From Longimicrobium sp. (GTDB taxonomy: Bacteria; Gemmatimonadota; Gemmatimonadetes; Longimicrobiales; Longimicrobiaceae), in the NCBI GenBank assembly GCA_030446945.1, contig JAUJMI010000003.1:1-28893 (forward strand): DNA of 28,893 nucleotides, given 5' to 3'. The position numbers were made by a program, and so were the translations under genes. This document shows, piece after piece, positions 1 through 7,187 of the stretch. The notes under the pieces are model-generated. The model was given only the letters and a program-made list of their open reading frames with translations. It ran no database searches and was not told where the DNA came from. The stretch's first letter is position 1. Each line of letters starts with the position of its first letter.

Positions 1-660
1 CAGGCGATCCTCTCCCTCGGCATCCGCTGCCACGTGGGCGGGCGAGTCGTACGCGTTCACCGCGACCTCACCGAACGCCTCCACGGCATCGGTAACGCGT
101 GCCAGGCTGATCCCCGAGCCTATGACCGCCATCCCGGTGGTCGAGTAATCCTCGTCCGTGGAGACGCACACCCCCGCCGGCGTCCACTCCTCGTGGGGGA
201 TGCACGACTCGTGGCCGGGGGCCATGAAGTCGCCGGTGTCGGCCGTGTAGCCGCCGCCTCCCACGAAGAGGTAGACCGACTGCAGGAGCGTGTTGGGCGT
301 GGAGAGGATGAACGGCCGCAGCACCAGGTCCACGTCGTACAGGTAGCTGTTGACCACGCGCGTGCTTTGGTCGAGCCCGCCCTGCTCGGGAAGGTTCTGC
401 GGGAGGTACACCCCGTGGGCTCGTACGCCGAAGCGCGGATCCAGCCAGAGCTGCGCGAACCCGCCAAAGGTCGGCGCGTACCCCGGATCCCATCCCGTCT
501 CGCCCTCCGCGCCGGGGGTGGTGAACCAGTCCGTCGTGTACGACCCGCCGGCGTGGATGCCCACGTCGACCAGCCCCGTGTGCGCCGGCCCCTGCGCCGC
601 CCCCTCCGCCACGGCGCCCGCCGCCAGGGCGAAGGCGAGCGCCACGCGCAGCCACCCCAT
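1..660 (-). CDS. Outer-membrane beta-barrel-like protein, C-terminus beyond the window
   Basis: The first 220 residues are visible and the frame is open to the window edge, so the gene is partial only because of the window. The start is the ATG at 660, followed by a signal peptide (MGWLRVALAFALAAG, then an Ala-rich stretch ending near AQG). The mature part alternates aromatic and small residues (for example FGGFAQLWLDPRFGVRAHG, SVYLFVGGGGY and VEAFGEVAVNAY), as in porin-like or OmpA-like outer-membrane barrels. Two cysteines near residues 162 and 173 may form a loop disulfide. It lies 101 bases downstream of the DUF11-repeat gene on the same strand, and a strong inverted repeat separates them. 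The substrate or role cannot be read from sequence. Other frames here give only low-complexity Arg/Gly-rich translations, which supports this frame. Confidence 0.75.
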   Translation of the reverse strand, partial: MGWLRVALAFALAAGAVAEGAAQGPAHTGLVDVGIHAGGSYTTDWFTTPGAEGETGWDPGYAPTFGGFAQLWLDPRFGVRAHGVYLPQNLPEQGGLDQSTRVVNSYLYDVDLVLRPFILSTPNTLLQSVYLFVGGGGYTADTGDFMAPGHESCIPHEEWTPAGVCVSTDEDYSTTGMAVIGSGISLARVTDAVEAFGEVAVNAYDSPAHVAADAEGEDRL

Positions 661-670
661 ATGCGCAGAG

Positions 671-720
671 ACGCAGAGCGCGCGCGGCGAGCTTTCGCTC
701 GCGACGCCGCGCGTCTGCGT
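671..720. repeat. Intergenic inverted repeat (hairpin) between two cell-envelope genes
   Basis: ACGCAGA (671-677) plus CGCGCGGCG (681-689) pair with CGCCGCGCG (705-713) plus TCTGCGT (714-720), leaving a 3-base bulge (GCG). A competing inner stem GCGAGC/GCTCGC has a TTTC loop. The 'ACGCAGAG' edges resemble a short form of the CACAGAG palindromes found elsewhere in this window. It could act as a terminator or RNA-processing site after the DUF11 gene, but no T-run follows on either strand. Confidence 0.55.
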
Positions 721-761
721 CATGCCCGTAGCTTGGGACACGCGCACGGGTGGGGAGGGGT

Positions 762-3152
762 TCATTTTATTCGCGCTATGAAGGCGAACTGCCCGTCCGA
801 GAGGGAAGCACCCGCGGGGAGGTCGCCGGACAGGGTCCACACGATCCGCCGCACGCAGCTGTCGTAGGCGCCCGCGACCATGCACGCGGCGTTCCCGCCG
901 GGGGTGATCGCGGCTCCGGTGCCGTCCTGGTAGACGACGTCCGCGGTCAGCCCCGACGGAAGGGTCTGCGATACGCTCCCCACCTTGAACATCACCTGCG
1001 TGGGCACCGAGTCCGTGACGGTCACGGAGCGCGCCGCGTACTCGCCCACGTTGGCGATCCTCAGCGTGTAGGTGAGGTCCGTCCCAGAGGCGAGGGTGCC
1101 GGTGGGCGACACGCTCTTGGCGAGCGTCAGCACGGGCCGCACGCGCCGCACCTCGGCGAAGCCGTCGTCGCGCAGCAGCGTGTCGCTCGCTGCGCGCGCG
1201 GTCAGGAACTGCGTGTTCACCGCCGTGTCGCCCGCGAGCACGCGGTACCACACTGTGTACACGGTGGTCGTGCGCCCCGCCAGCGGAACCGTGGCCGTGG
1301 CGTACGAGGCCGGCGTCGCGATCCCGGGCCCCGTCACGCTGTCCACCGCGATGAACACGGCGGCCGCGCCCGTGGCCGTGGTGCGCAGCGACAGGGTGTA
1401 GTCCCCCGTCACGGGCGACACGTTCTGCACCTCGAACGCCTGCCCGTAGGCACCGCCGGGCAGCCGCGGCGTGGGCGAGGAAAGCCCGTCCGGCGTCACC
1501 ACCACCGACGAGGTCACCGTCGTCTTCACCCGCGAGCCCGGCGCCGAGCCGTCGTTGTTGGCGGCGTCGCTGTCGAACGTGTTCGACGACGCCGCGCCCA
1601 CGTTCACCACCGTGCCCAGCGAGGGCGGCGCCACGACCACCACCGTGTCGATCCGGGATTCCCCGGGCGCCATCGACGCAATCGAGGGCCAGGTGAGCAC
1701 CCCTCCGGAGAGAATGGTGGCGCGTGAGGCGCTCACGAACGTCACGCCCGCGGGAAGCGTATCGCTCAGCACCACGCGGTACGCGACGTCCGGGCCCGTG
1801 TTCGAGAGGGTGAGGAAATAGCGGATGGTGTCGCTCACCACCGAAGTGGTGGGCCCGGACTTCGCGACCGAGAGGTTCGCCGTGCCCACCGTGACGGTGG
1901 CCGAGGCGGTCTGGCCGAGCTGCGTGTTCCCCGTGATCGCCCTGACGCTGTTCGTGTACTGCCCCGCCACGTCGTGCACGCTGGCCGTGTACACCAGCGA
2001 CAGCGAGCCGCCGGCGGGAAGCGCGTACGAGGTCTGCGGGATCCCCCGCCACATGATGGTGCCGGTGCTGTTGGAGGCCGGCACCGAGCCGGAGTTCGCC
2101 GTCGTGACCTGGCTCGCCGCGGCAAGCGCGGTATACGTGACACCCGTGGGGAGCACGTCCACGACGGAGTCCAGTTCCGACGCGTAAGCGGACGGGTTGG
2201 AGATCGTCACCGTGTACGTGACCGTCCCGCCGGAAGCGAGCATCACCGGGGTGACGGACTTCGTGACGACGAACGGGTTGGTGGCGGCCGGGAAGGTGGG
2301 ACCCACGAACGTCTGGTAGTTCGCCGAGTACTTGAGCTTTGTGCCGCTGGTCTGGTTGGAATAGGGGCGAGCCTGAGAGGTGACGCCGGCGCACAGGTAC
2401 TTGAAGAAGTAACGCATGGTGAGGGTATAGTTGTTCCCGGTCGCGCTCGCGCTGGCCGTGAAGAACTGCCGGTTTTCCGTTCCCGCCGGGACCGCGGGGA
2501 TGTTGGACGACACCACCAGCGTGCGCACCATCTGGAAGCACGCGCCGCTGAACGTGGTGTTGCCGACCGGCTGAAGGTTGTACGTGTCGCCGGCGCTGGC
2601 GCCGCCGAAGTCGTACGACACGTCCATCGTGATCGTCTGCCCCACCACCGCGCCCGCGCCCAGGATGGCGGAGTTCACGATGCCGCCCGCCTGGGCGCTG
2701 ATCATGCTGCTGGTGGTGACCGTGCCGCTCCCCGTTGTCGCCCCGGGGGTGGCGTCGCTCACGGACACCACGAGCGTGCTGCTGATGCCAAAGGTGCACG
2801 GATAGACCACGTACCACCACAGCGTACGGCTCGCGCCCGCGGCAAGCGTACCCATCCACTGCCCGGCCGCCTGCCCGCCTCCTAGCGCGATTCCTCCCGC
2901 GAAGCCCGAGATCGTGGAGCGCAGGTCGGTCTGCGTCGTTCCCGAGGTGTTGGTGACCTGGAAGGAGACGTACGCGGCCTGGGGCCCGGTGCAGGGGGAG
3001 TTGCTGTCGAGCGTGAGCTGCCCGCTGCTCACCATGCTCACCGACACGCCGGGCGCGGCCCACGCGCCGGGCGCGAAGCCCAGCAGCGCGAACGCCAGCG
3101 CGAACAGAATGATCCGGAGTCTCGCAAACATAGGCAGAGGCTTACTCAGCAC
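762..3152 (-). CDS. Secreted DUF11 / conserved-repeat domain surface protein
   Basis: A protein of 796 residues with an N-terminal signal peptide (FARLRIILFALAFALLGFAP, cleavage near AWA-AP), so it is exported. After a Thr/Ser-rich N-terminal domain of about 270 residues with several cysteines come DUF11-type Ig-like repeats. Repeat starts are recognisable as FVVTKSVTP (about residue 300), LSVAKSGPT (about 430) and LTLAKSVSPTG (about 680), each followed by the 'YTVTISNPS.. / DTLPAGVTF' pattern of the family. A CARDB-like segment lies at about 550-670. No LPXTG, PEP-CTERM or type IX sorting tail is seen; it ends IARIK. The GTG at 3152 gives the longest form. The ATG at 3131 starts directly at the signal peptide and is an equally good start; neither has a clear ribosome site. 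DUF11 proteins are typically large envelope or extracellular proteins; binding partner unknown. Confidence 0.85.
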   Translation of the reverse strand: MLSKPLPMFARLRIILFALAFALLGFAPGAWAAPGVSVSMVSSGQLTLDSNSPCTGPQAAYVSFQVTNTSGTTQTDLRSTISGFAGGIALGGGQAAGQWMGTLAAGASRTLWWYVVYPCTFGISSTLVVSVSDATPGATTGSGTVTTSSMISAQAGGIVNSAILGAGAVVGQTITMDVSYDFGGASAGDTYNLQPVGNTTFSGACFQMVRTLVVSSNIPAVPAGTENRQFFTASASATGNNYTLTMRYFFKYLCAGVTSQARPYSNQTSGTKLKYSANYQTFVGPTFPAATNPFVVTKSVTPVMLASGGTVTYTVTISNPSAYASELDSVVDVLPTGVTYTALAAASQVTTANSGSVPASNSTGTIMWRGIPQTSYALPAGGSLSLVYTASVHDVAGQYTNSVRAITGNTQLGQTASATVTVGTANLSVAKSGPTTSVVSDTIRYFLTLSNTGPDVAYRVVLSDTLPAGVTFVSASRATILSGGVLTWPSIASMAPGESRIDTVVVVAPPSLGTVVNVGAASSNTFDSDAANNDGSAPGSRVKTTVTSSVVVTPDGLSSPTPRLPGGAYGQAFEVQNVSPVTGDYTLSLRTTATGAAAVFIAVDSVTGPGIATPASYATATVPLAGRTTTVYTVWYRVLAGDTAVNTQFLTARAASDTLLRDDGFAEVRRVRPVLTLAKSVSPTGTLASGTDLTYTLRIANVGEYAARSVTVTDSVPTQVMFKVGSVSQTLPSGLTADVVYQDGTGAAITPGGNAACMVAGAYDSCVRRIVWTLSGDLPAGASLSDGQFAFIARIK

Positions 3153-3470
3153 CGAGGAGCCGGGCGGGGTAGATCAGCGGGCCGCGTGGGTGGGACCTGC
3201 ACCGAAGAGTCATACAAGATGCGCACCATCTGGCCCGAGCGGCGCATCCTGTTGTTCCCCGAGCACTTGCGCGCTTCCGTCGCGCCGGGAACCGCCTCGC
3301 GCGTTCCCGTCAGGGAACACGCTTCCGTTCCCGAACCGGAACGCGAGGCCGCTGCACCCCGTGACACGCTCGCGAACAGCGCCTCAACACCTTGCGACGG
3401 AGCCACAGGATCGTTTAACTATCCGAAGTCTGGCATTACTTGTAACCACACGAGCACGCCTGGAGCGACG
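3153..3470. other. Divergent intergenic region with stacked inverted repeats
   Basis: This 318-base gap separates the minus-strand DUF11 gene from the plus-strand gene at 3471 and holds no convincing coding sequence. It contains GTTCCC-GTCA-GGGAAC (3303-3318). Just after it comes TTCCG...CGGAA (about 3323-3341), nested around GTTC-CC-GAAC. A similar TTCCGTCGCGCCGGGAA stretch lies near 3276-3292. Clustered related dyads in a divergent promoter region suggest operators, but no regulator can be assigned. The last 60 bases are noticeably AT-richer. Confidence 0.45.
3392..3420 (+). promoter_or_regulatory. Possible sigma70-type promoter for the gene at 3471
   Basis: TTGCGA (3392-3397) and TTAACT (3415-3420) are separated by 17 bases, at the edge of an AT-rich stretch. 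Transcription would begin about 45 bases before the ATG at 3471. The match to consensus is only partial. Confidence 0.35.
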
Positions 3471-4181
3471 ATGTCGAGCGATCCGTTGGACGTGGAAGAG
3501 GGGAGGCGCGCCGCGCAGCGGGCAGCCGCACGCAAGCGCCAGGCGAACTTCCGGGCCCGCGAGAGAGCCCGCGGCCTGGAGATGGTCACGCTCAAGGTCC
3601 CGGCGCCCATGCGCGGCGCGTTCGGCCGCCTTGCCGCGGTGGTGCAGTCCGACGAAGACGCGCTGGACGACTCGTTCGACGAGATCCGCGAGACGCTCGC
3701 GGCGTGGCGCGCCCGCCTCATCTCCGCCGATGCCCCTGCCGCCGAGGCGCCGACGGCACGGCCCCGCGCTGCCGAAGCCGCCCCGCCGCCAGCTCCAGAA
3801 CCGGCGCTCCCCGTGGCCACGGGTCCGGTTCCGTTCGACACGTGGGTGGATCTGGCGGGGCTCTGGTCTTCCTCCGCCATCGTCGGCTCGCTGACGGACT
3901 TCACGGTCGTCGTGGCCGACCTGGAAGGCTCGCTCTACACCCGGTGGACCGCGCAGCAGCGGCGCCCGAGCGGCTACGTTACCGTCGACGCCTACCTCCG
4001 CGGAACCCGCGGCGGCCCCCAGGACGCCGTGGTTAGCACTGGCCGCATGACTCTCGGCGGGCGGGAGCTCGAGCTGCGCGCGGTGATCACCTCCCCCGCG
4101 CGCATGGATGCGACCCTCATCGAACACGCCGCCGACGGCTCACAGGCCGTCCACGAGGCGGTCTTCACCCGCGCGGGCTAG
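3471..4181 (+). CDS. Ribbon-helix-helix-like protein with uncharacterised C-terminal domain
   Basis: A protein of 236 residues. The ATG at 3471 is chosen because GGAG (3462-3465) precedes it by five bases; the frame stays open upstream to 3186, but that part is low in coding character. Residues 11-37 are rich in Arg/Ala (RKRQANFRARERARGLE) and run into a strand (MVTLKVP, 38-44) and a helix (residues 46-58). This is the layout of MetJ/Arc-type ribbon-helix-helix antitoxins and repressors, which often read 'R..L...G...V.VWVP'. An acidic helix (61-80) and an Ala/Pro linker (87-117) lead to a C-terminal domain of about 115 residues with alternating beta pattern and a conserved-looking DLAGLWSSS. 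No toxin gene is adjacent. DNA binding is inferred from pattern only; the C-terminal domain is not recognised. Confidence 0.75.
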   Translation: MSSDPLDVEEGRRAAQRAAARKRQANFRARERARGLEMVTLKVPAPMRGAFGRLAAVVQSDEDALDDSFDEIRETLAAWRARLISADAPAAEAPTARPRAAEAAPPPAPEPALPVATGPVPFDTWVDLAGLWSSSAIVGSLTDFTVVVADLEGSLYTRWTAQQRRPSGYVTVDAYLRGTRGGPQDAVVSTGRMTLGGRELELRAVITSPARMDATLIEHAADGSQAVHEAVFTRAG

Positions 4182-4188
4182 CGTGTTC

Positions 4189-4383
4189 GTCATCCTGAGC
4201 GACGCGCGTCTCCCCTTCTCCCCTGCTCCGCGTCCTGGCGCGGAGCGAAGGATCTACTGCGGCTTCCCAGGGGCCAGGGCGTGACCTGCGACCCCCGGCC
4301 CGGCTCCGGCTGGATCCTTCCGGTCGCCGCGGTAGCTTGGAGCGCGCAGAGGAGGCCGGCCAATGCGGCTCCCTCAGGGTGAC
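4189..4383. repeat. Imperfect palindromic intergenic element (GTCATCCTGAG type)
   Basis: The outer ends GTCATCCTGAG (4189-4199) and CTCAGGGTGAC (4373-4383) are near-perfect reverse complements with one mismatch. Inside, GCGAAGGATC (4245-4254) faces GGATCCTTC (4312-4320). The arrangement is that of a non-coding palindromic repeat unit of about 195 bases. It starts eight bases after the stop of the upstream gene. Copy number in the genome cannot be judged from this window, where it occurs once. Confidence 0.6.
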
Positions 4384-4491
4384 AAGAGGCTGGGGATCCG
4401 CGCCGCGCCTGGCGTGAGTCCGCGCAGGCCGACTTCGCGTGTTTCCAGCGGCGAATTCATTCGCTCCTGGACCGCCGAGAGCCGGAACGAC

Positions 4492-4519
4492 GAAGGGCAC
4501 CTCCCGTGAGGTGCCCTTC
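4492..4519 (-). terminator. Hairpin terminator downstream of tRNA-Leu
   Basis: A perfect 11-base-pair stem, GAAGGGCACCT/AGGTGCCCTTC, with a 6-base loop sits 12 bases beyond the 3' end of the minus-strand tRNA-Leu. A strong U-tract is lacking, so termination is likely but not textbook. Nothing recognisable lies between this hairpin and the palindromic repeat ending at 4383. Confidence 0.65.
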
Positions 4520-4530
4520 GACATTCCTGA

Positions 4531-4612
4531 TGCCCGGAGTCGGACTCGAACCGACATGCCTTGCGGCGGCAGATTTTGAGTCTGCTGCGTATACCGATTT
4601 CGCCATCCGGGC
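4531..4612 (-). tRNA. tRNA-Leu, anticodon CAA
   Basis: Read on the minus strand it begins GCCCGGATGGCGAAATCGGT and ends in the matching acceptor strand TCCGGGC plus discriminator A. The anticodon stem is GCAGA/TCTGC with loop CTCAAAA, giving anticodon CAA (reads UUG). A long variable arm (class II) and the T-arm GTCGGTTCGAGTCCGAC are present, as required for leucine. CCA is not encoded. It starts 37 bases downstream of the lipoprotein gene stop and may be co-transcribed with it. Confidence 0.95.
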
Positions 4613-4649
4613 GGCGAGACCATCAATGTAACCGGCGGCGAGTGCGGAT

Positions 4650-5411
4650 TCAACGTCCGCGCGCGCTCCGCTCCTGTTCGATGAGCTGGAGGGCGTAGGT
4701 CGCGCGCTGCAGCGATCGCATGGGCTCGCCCATCGCCACGCCCTCGCGCGCGCCGCGCAGGAGGTGCCGCGCGCGCATGAGGTTGGGGGAGGGATTGGGG
4801 GTCGCGTCAATGCGGCGCTCGGCGTCGCGGACGGCGCGGAGCGCTACGGACAGCGGAGCCCACGCGCGCGCCGTCTCCGCCAGAAGCGCGATCTCGCGGG
4901 CGGCGGCCAGCGTGTCGCCCGCGGCCATCCTGGCGCGCGCCCGGGCGCCCCCCTCGCGGACGCCAAGCTCCGCGCGCGCCAGCTCGGGAAAGCGCCCGCC
5001 CCCGGTGCGCAGCGCGGCACGCTCGGCCCATTCGTCGGCCGCCGCGAGTGCGGCCAGCAGGAGGCGCGCTTCGGGAGGGTGCCGCAGGGCGGCGGCGGCT
5101 TCCCGGGCGGCGCGGTCCTCCAGCAGGAGCGCGCCCTCCATATTCCCCTTCTTCCGCACGCGCGACGCCTCCCTCAGCGTGTTGCGCGCAGCGGCGCCCT
5201 CCGGCGCGTTGCCCGGGAGCGCGCCGAGCCAGCCGCGCGCGGTGGGGAGCCCCGCCGGCTCCACCACCGCCACCCACACCGAGCCCCCCGCCTCCCGCAC
5301 GAACGACTCGGGGCCGGTGGGGAGATCGGCGCAGGCGGACGCGGCGCACGCGAGTGCGGCGGCGAACGCCCGGAGCGGACGGCGGAAGCGGTACGGCATG
5401 CGGATGGCCAT
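4650..5411 (-). CDS. Predicted lipoprotein, Ala-rich and helical, function unknown
   Basis: With the ATG at 5411 the product is 253 residues. A basic N-terminus (MAIRMPYRFRRPLR) leads into a hydrophobic Ala-rich stretch and a lipobox-like ASAC, with Cys at residue 27, predicting lipid anchoring. A second ATG at 5399 would give 249 residues with the same signal. The mature part is almost wholly Ala/Arg/Leu/Glu-rich helix (RARMAAGDTLAAAREIALLA is typical), suggesting stacked helices like a TPR-type fold; no family is recognised. A TTG at 5471 could extend the frame, but those bases look like the promoter itself (TTGACG). The gene is divergent from TetR and ends just upstream of tRNA-Leu. Confidence 0.7.
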   Translation of the reverse strand: MAIRMPYRFRRPLRAFAAALACAASACADLPTGPESFVREAGGSVWVAVVEPAGLPTARGWLGALPGNAPEGAAARNTLREASRVRKKGNMEGALLLEDRAAREAAAALRHPPEARLLLAALAAADEWAERAALRTGGGRFPELARAELGVREGGARARARMAAGDTLAAAREIALLAETARAWAPLSVALRAVRDAERRIDATPNPSPNLMRARHLLRGAREGVAMGEPMRSLQRATYALQLIEQERSARGR

Positions 5412-5442
5412 CGGAAACGGGTTCCAGCCGGGGAGGAAATCC

Positions 5443-5471
5443 AAGCTAAACAAGGGTTTGCCACCCGTCAA
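5443..5471 (-). promoter_or_regulatory. Promoter for the lipoprotein gene
   Basis: On the minus strand TTGACG (5471-5466) is followed after 17 bases by TAGCTT (5448-5443). The start point would lie near 5436, about 25 bases before the ATG at 5411. The -35 match is strong and the -10 weak. It stands back to back with the TetR promoter. Confidence 0.5.
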
Positions 5472-5495
5472 GCAGGGGGCGGGCCGTGGCTTGAC
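5467..5495. promoter_or_regulatory. Inverted repeat GTCAAGC-N15-GCTTGAC containing both -35 boxes
   Basis: GTCAAGC (5467-5473) and GCTTGAC (5489-5495) are perfect reverse complements with a 15-base spacer, and each arm carries the -35 element of one divergent promoter. The symmetry may simply reflect two similar promoters. It also places both polymerase sites where one regulator could control both. Confidence 0.5.
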
Positions 5496-5520
5496 ACCCC
5501 TTCTCGGCGCGGGCTAGGTT
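5491..5520 (+). promoter_or_regulatory. Promoter for the TetR gene
   Basis: A perfect TTGACA (5491-5496) is followed after 18 bases by TAGGTT (5515-5520). Transcription would start near 5527, about 33 bases before the TetR ATG. Confidence 0.6.
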
Positions 5521-5522
5521 GT

Positions 5523-5534
5523 TCGGACGTTCGA
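5523..5534. promoter_or_regulatory. Near-palindrome at the TetR transcription start, possible operator
   Basis: TCGGACGTTCGA matches its reverse complement at 10 of 12 positions and lies immediately after the -10 box, where a TetR-family autorepressor commonly binds. It is shorter than many TetR operators, and no second copy was noticed upstream of the other genes in the cluster. Confidence 0.3.
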
Positions 5535-5559
5535 TACATCCGCCCACTCACCCCGCCAC

Positions 5560-6219
5560 ATGACGGACGAGCGCAGCGCCTACGACGAGAAGCTGGAGAG
5601 CATCCTGCGGACGGCCGCGGCGATCTTCGCCGAGAAGGGCTATCACCAGGCGAGCATCCGCGACATCGCGCGCGCCACGGGCGTATCGCTTTCGGGGCTG
5701 TACTACTATTTCAACAGCAAGGAAGAGCTCCTCTTCCTCATCCAGGACCACGCATTCGGCACGCTCCTCAACAACCTGGAGCGGCTGGTGGCGGACGAGG
5801 GGGACCCGCAGCGCCGCCTGCGCCTGCTGATGGAGAACCACCTGCGTTACTTCATCGCCAACACCGCGGAGATGAAGGTGCTCTCGCACGAGGGCGAGTC
5901 GCTCACGGGCGACTTCCGGCGGCGGGTGAACGCGAAGAAGAAGAGGCTGACGGAGCTCGCCATGGAGATCCTCGGCGAGCTGCGGCCGGACGGCGGGGTG
6001 GACCTGCGGGTGGCCACCTTTGCGCTGTTCGGGATGATGAACTGGCTGTACAACTGGCACCGCCCGGGCGTGGACGTCCCCACCGACCAGCTGGTGGACG
6101 ACATGCACCGGATCTTCGTGGAGGGCTTCCTCCCCCCGGGCGCCGCCATGTCCGACGCCGCCCGCGCAGCCGCGCCGGGCGACGCGCACCCCGCGATGTG
6201 GCGCTCCGACCAGCCCTGA
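5560..6219 (+). CDS. TetR/AcrR-family transcriptional regulator
   Basis: A protein of 219 residues with the typical TetR N-terminus: helix 1 (ILRTAAAIFAEKGYHQASIR) and the helix-turn-helix at about residues 32-51 (SIRDIARATGVSLSGLYYYF), followed by NSKEELL. The C-terminal ligand-binding and dimerisation domain resembles that of regulators of acyl-CoA and fatty-acid or aromatic-acid degradation, such as FadR- and PaaR-type TetR proteins, including a MMNWLYNWHRP segment typical of that group. The next gene is an enoyl-CoA hydratase 47 bases away, and six further CoA or aldehyde enzymes and a lipoprotein follow. The likely role is repressor of that cluster, released by an acyl-CoA ligand; this is inference from context. 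The last 20 or so residues are Ala/Pro-rich and probably disordered. Confidence 0.9.
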   Translation: MTDERSAYDEKLESILRTAAAIFAEKGYHQASIRDIARATGVSLSGLYYYFNSKEELLFLIQDHAFGTLLNNLERLVADEGDPQRRLRLLMENHLRYFIANTAEMKVLSHEGESLTGDFRRRVNAKKKRLTELAMEILGELRPDGGVDLRVATFALFGMMNWLYNWHRPGVDVPTDQLVDDMHRIFVEGFLPPGAAMSDAARAAAPGDAHPAMWRSDQP

Positions 6220-6266
6220 GTGGCCCGGCGCGCGCACCGTTACTTATTACAACACCCGGAGCAAAG

Positions 6267-7094
6267 ATGGCGACCGCGACCACCGAAGTGCCGAACGAGA
6301 CGAAGACGCTGGTGCACTACGAAGTGCAGGACGGCATCGCGATCTTCACGCTGGACGATCCGCCGGCGAACACGTACACGCACGCGATGATGGTGCAGAT
6401 CGACGCCGCCATCCTGCGTGCGCGCTTCGACCCCTCGGTCGACGTGATCGTGGTCGTGGGCAAGGGGGAGAAGTTCTTCTGCGCCGGGGCCAACATCAAC
6501 ATGCTCCAGCAGGCGGACCCCACCTGGAAGTACTACTTCTGCCTGCACGCCAACGAGACGCTGCTGCGGCTGGAGCACACGCCCAAGCTGGTGATCGCCG
6601 CGCTCAACGGCCACACGGTCGGCGGCGGGCTGGAGATCGCCATGGCGGCCGACCTGCGCATCGCGCGGCGCGGCGCGGGCAAGGTGGGGCTCCCCGAAGT
6701 GGCGCTGGGCGTGCTTCCGGGCACGGGCGGCACGCAGCGCCTCACCAAGCTGGTGGGCACGTCGAAGGCGATCCAGCTGATGGTGGAGGGGACCAACTTC
6801 GACTTCGAAGAGGCCGAGGCGCTGGGGATCGTGAACAGGGTGATGGACGCCGGCTCGCGCGACGAGTTCCTGGCGCAGGTGCTGGAGTATGCGCGCCAGT
6901 TCACGCGTCCCGCCAAGGCCACCTTCGCCGTGGGCAACATCAAGCGCTCCTGCCAGAGCGGCGCCGAGCTCCCGCTGGAGCAGGGCCTCGCCCTGGAGCG
7001 CGAGCTGCAGGCGCTCCTCTTCAATTCGCAGGACGCCAAGGAAGGGCTGAACGCGTACGTGCAGAAGCGGGCGGCGCAGTTCACGGGCAAGTAA
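6267..7094 (+). CDS. Enoyl-CoA hydratase/isomerase (crotonase family)
   Basis: A protein of 275 residues; the ATG at 6267 follows GGAG by five bases. It would hydrate trans-2-enoyl-CoA to 3-hydroxyacyl-CoA in the cytosol. Oxyanion-hole motifs FFCAGANINML (70-80) and NGHTVGGGLEIAMAADLRIA (114-133) are present. Both acid-base glutamates of true hydratases are kept: Glu123 in GGGLE and Glu144 in GLPEVALGVLPGTGGTQRL. The PPANTYTHAMM stretch and the segment KYYFCLHANETLLRLEHTPK mark a distinct subgroup differing from the two other crotonases in this cluster, so the three are unlikely to be recent duplicates. First enzyme after TetR; a C-rich/G-rich hairpin separates it from the aldehyde dehydrogenase. 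Chain-length preference cannot be told. Confidence 0.92.
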   Translation: MATATTEVPNETKTLVHYEVQDGIAIFTLDDPPANTYTHAMMVQIDAAILRARFDPSVDVIVVVGKGEKFFCAGANINMLQQADPTWKYYFCLHANETLLRLEHTPKLVIAALNGHTVGGGLEIAMAADLRIARRGAGKVGLPEVALGVLPGTGGTQRLTKLVGTSKAIQLMVEGTNFDFEEAEALGIVNRVMDAGSRDEFLAQVLEYARQFTRPAKATFAVGNIKRSCQSGAELPLEQGLALERELQALLFNSQDAKEGLNAYVQKRAAQFTGK

Positions 7095-7100
7095 TGACCG

Positions 7101-7161
7101 CGGGGAACGGGGAATGGGGAACGGTAACGGCCTGGTTCTACCCGTTCCCCGTTCCCCCGCT
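7101..7161. repeat. GGGGAACGG inverted repeat between hydratase and aldehyde dehydrogenase
   Basis: GCGGGGAACGGGGAA (7101-7115) faces TTCCCCGTTCCCCCGC (7146-7161), complementary apart from one extra base. The left arm is itself built of GGGGAAC/GGGGAAT units. It can fold into a strong hairpin, possibly moderating read-through into the next gene. No U-tract follows. Confidence 0.55.
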
Positions 7162-7187
7162 GTTTCCAGTAACCGAGTCTCAGGCCC

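Noticed and set aside
3146..3406. An 86-residue minus-strand frame in the divergent gap
   Set aside because: It overlaps the start of the DUF11 gene on the same strand, lacks a ribosome site and has Arg/Pro/Ser-rich composition. No family is seen.
3186..3470. Extension of the ribbon-helix-helix gene to 3186
   Set aside because: The added 95 residues have no pattern, cross the promoter-like AT-rich stretch and lack a ribosome site, whereas ATG 3471 has GGAG.
4540..4810. Coding frames across tRNA-Leu
   Set aside because: They read through a complete tRNA and its terminator; no independent support.
4764..6266. Upstream extension of the hydratase frame back to 4764
   Set aside because: The region is low-complexity Arg/Ala/Gly translation overlapping the lipoprotein and TetR genes. 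The ATG at 6267 has its own ribosome site and begins the family's N-terminus.
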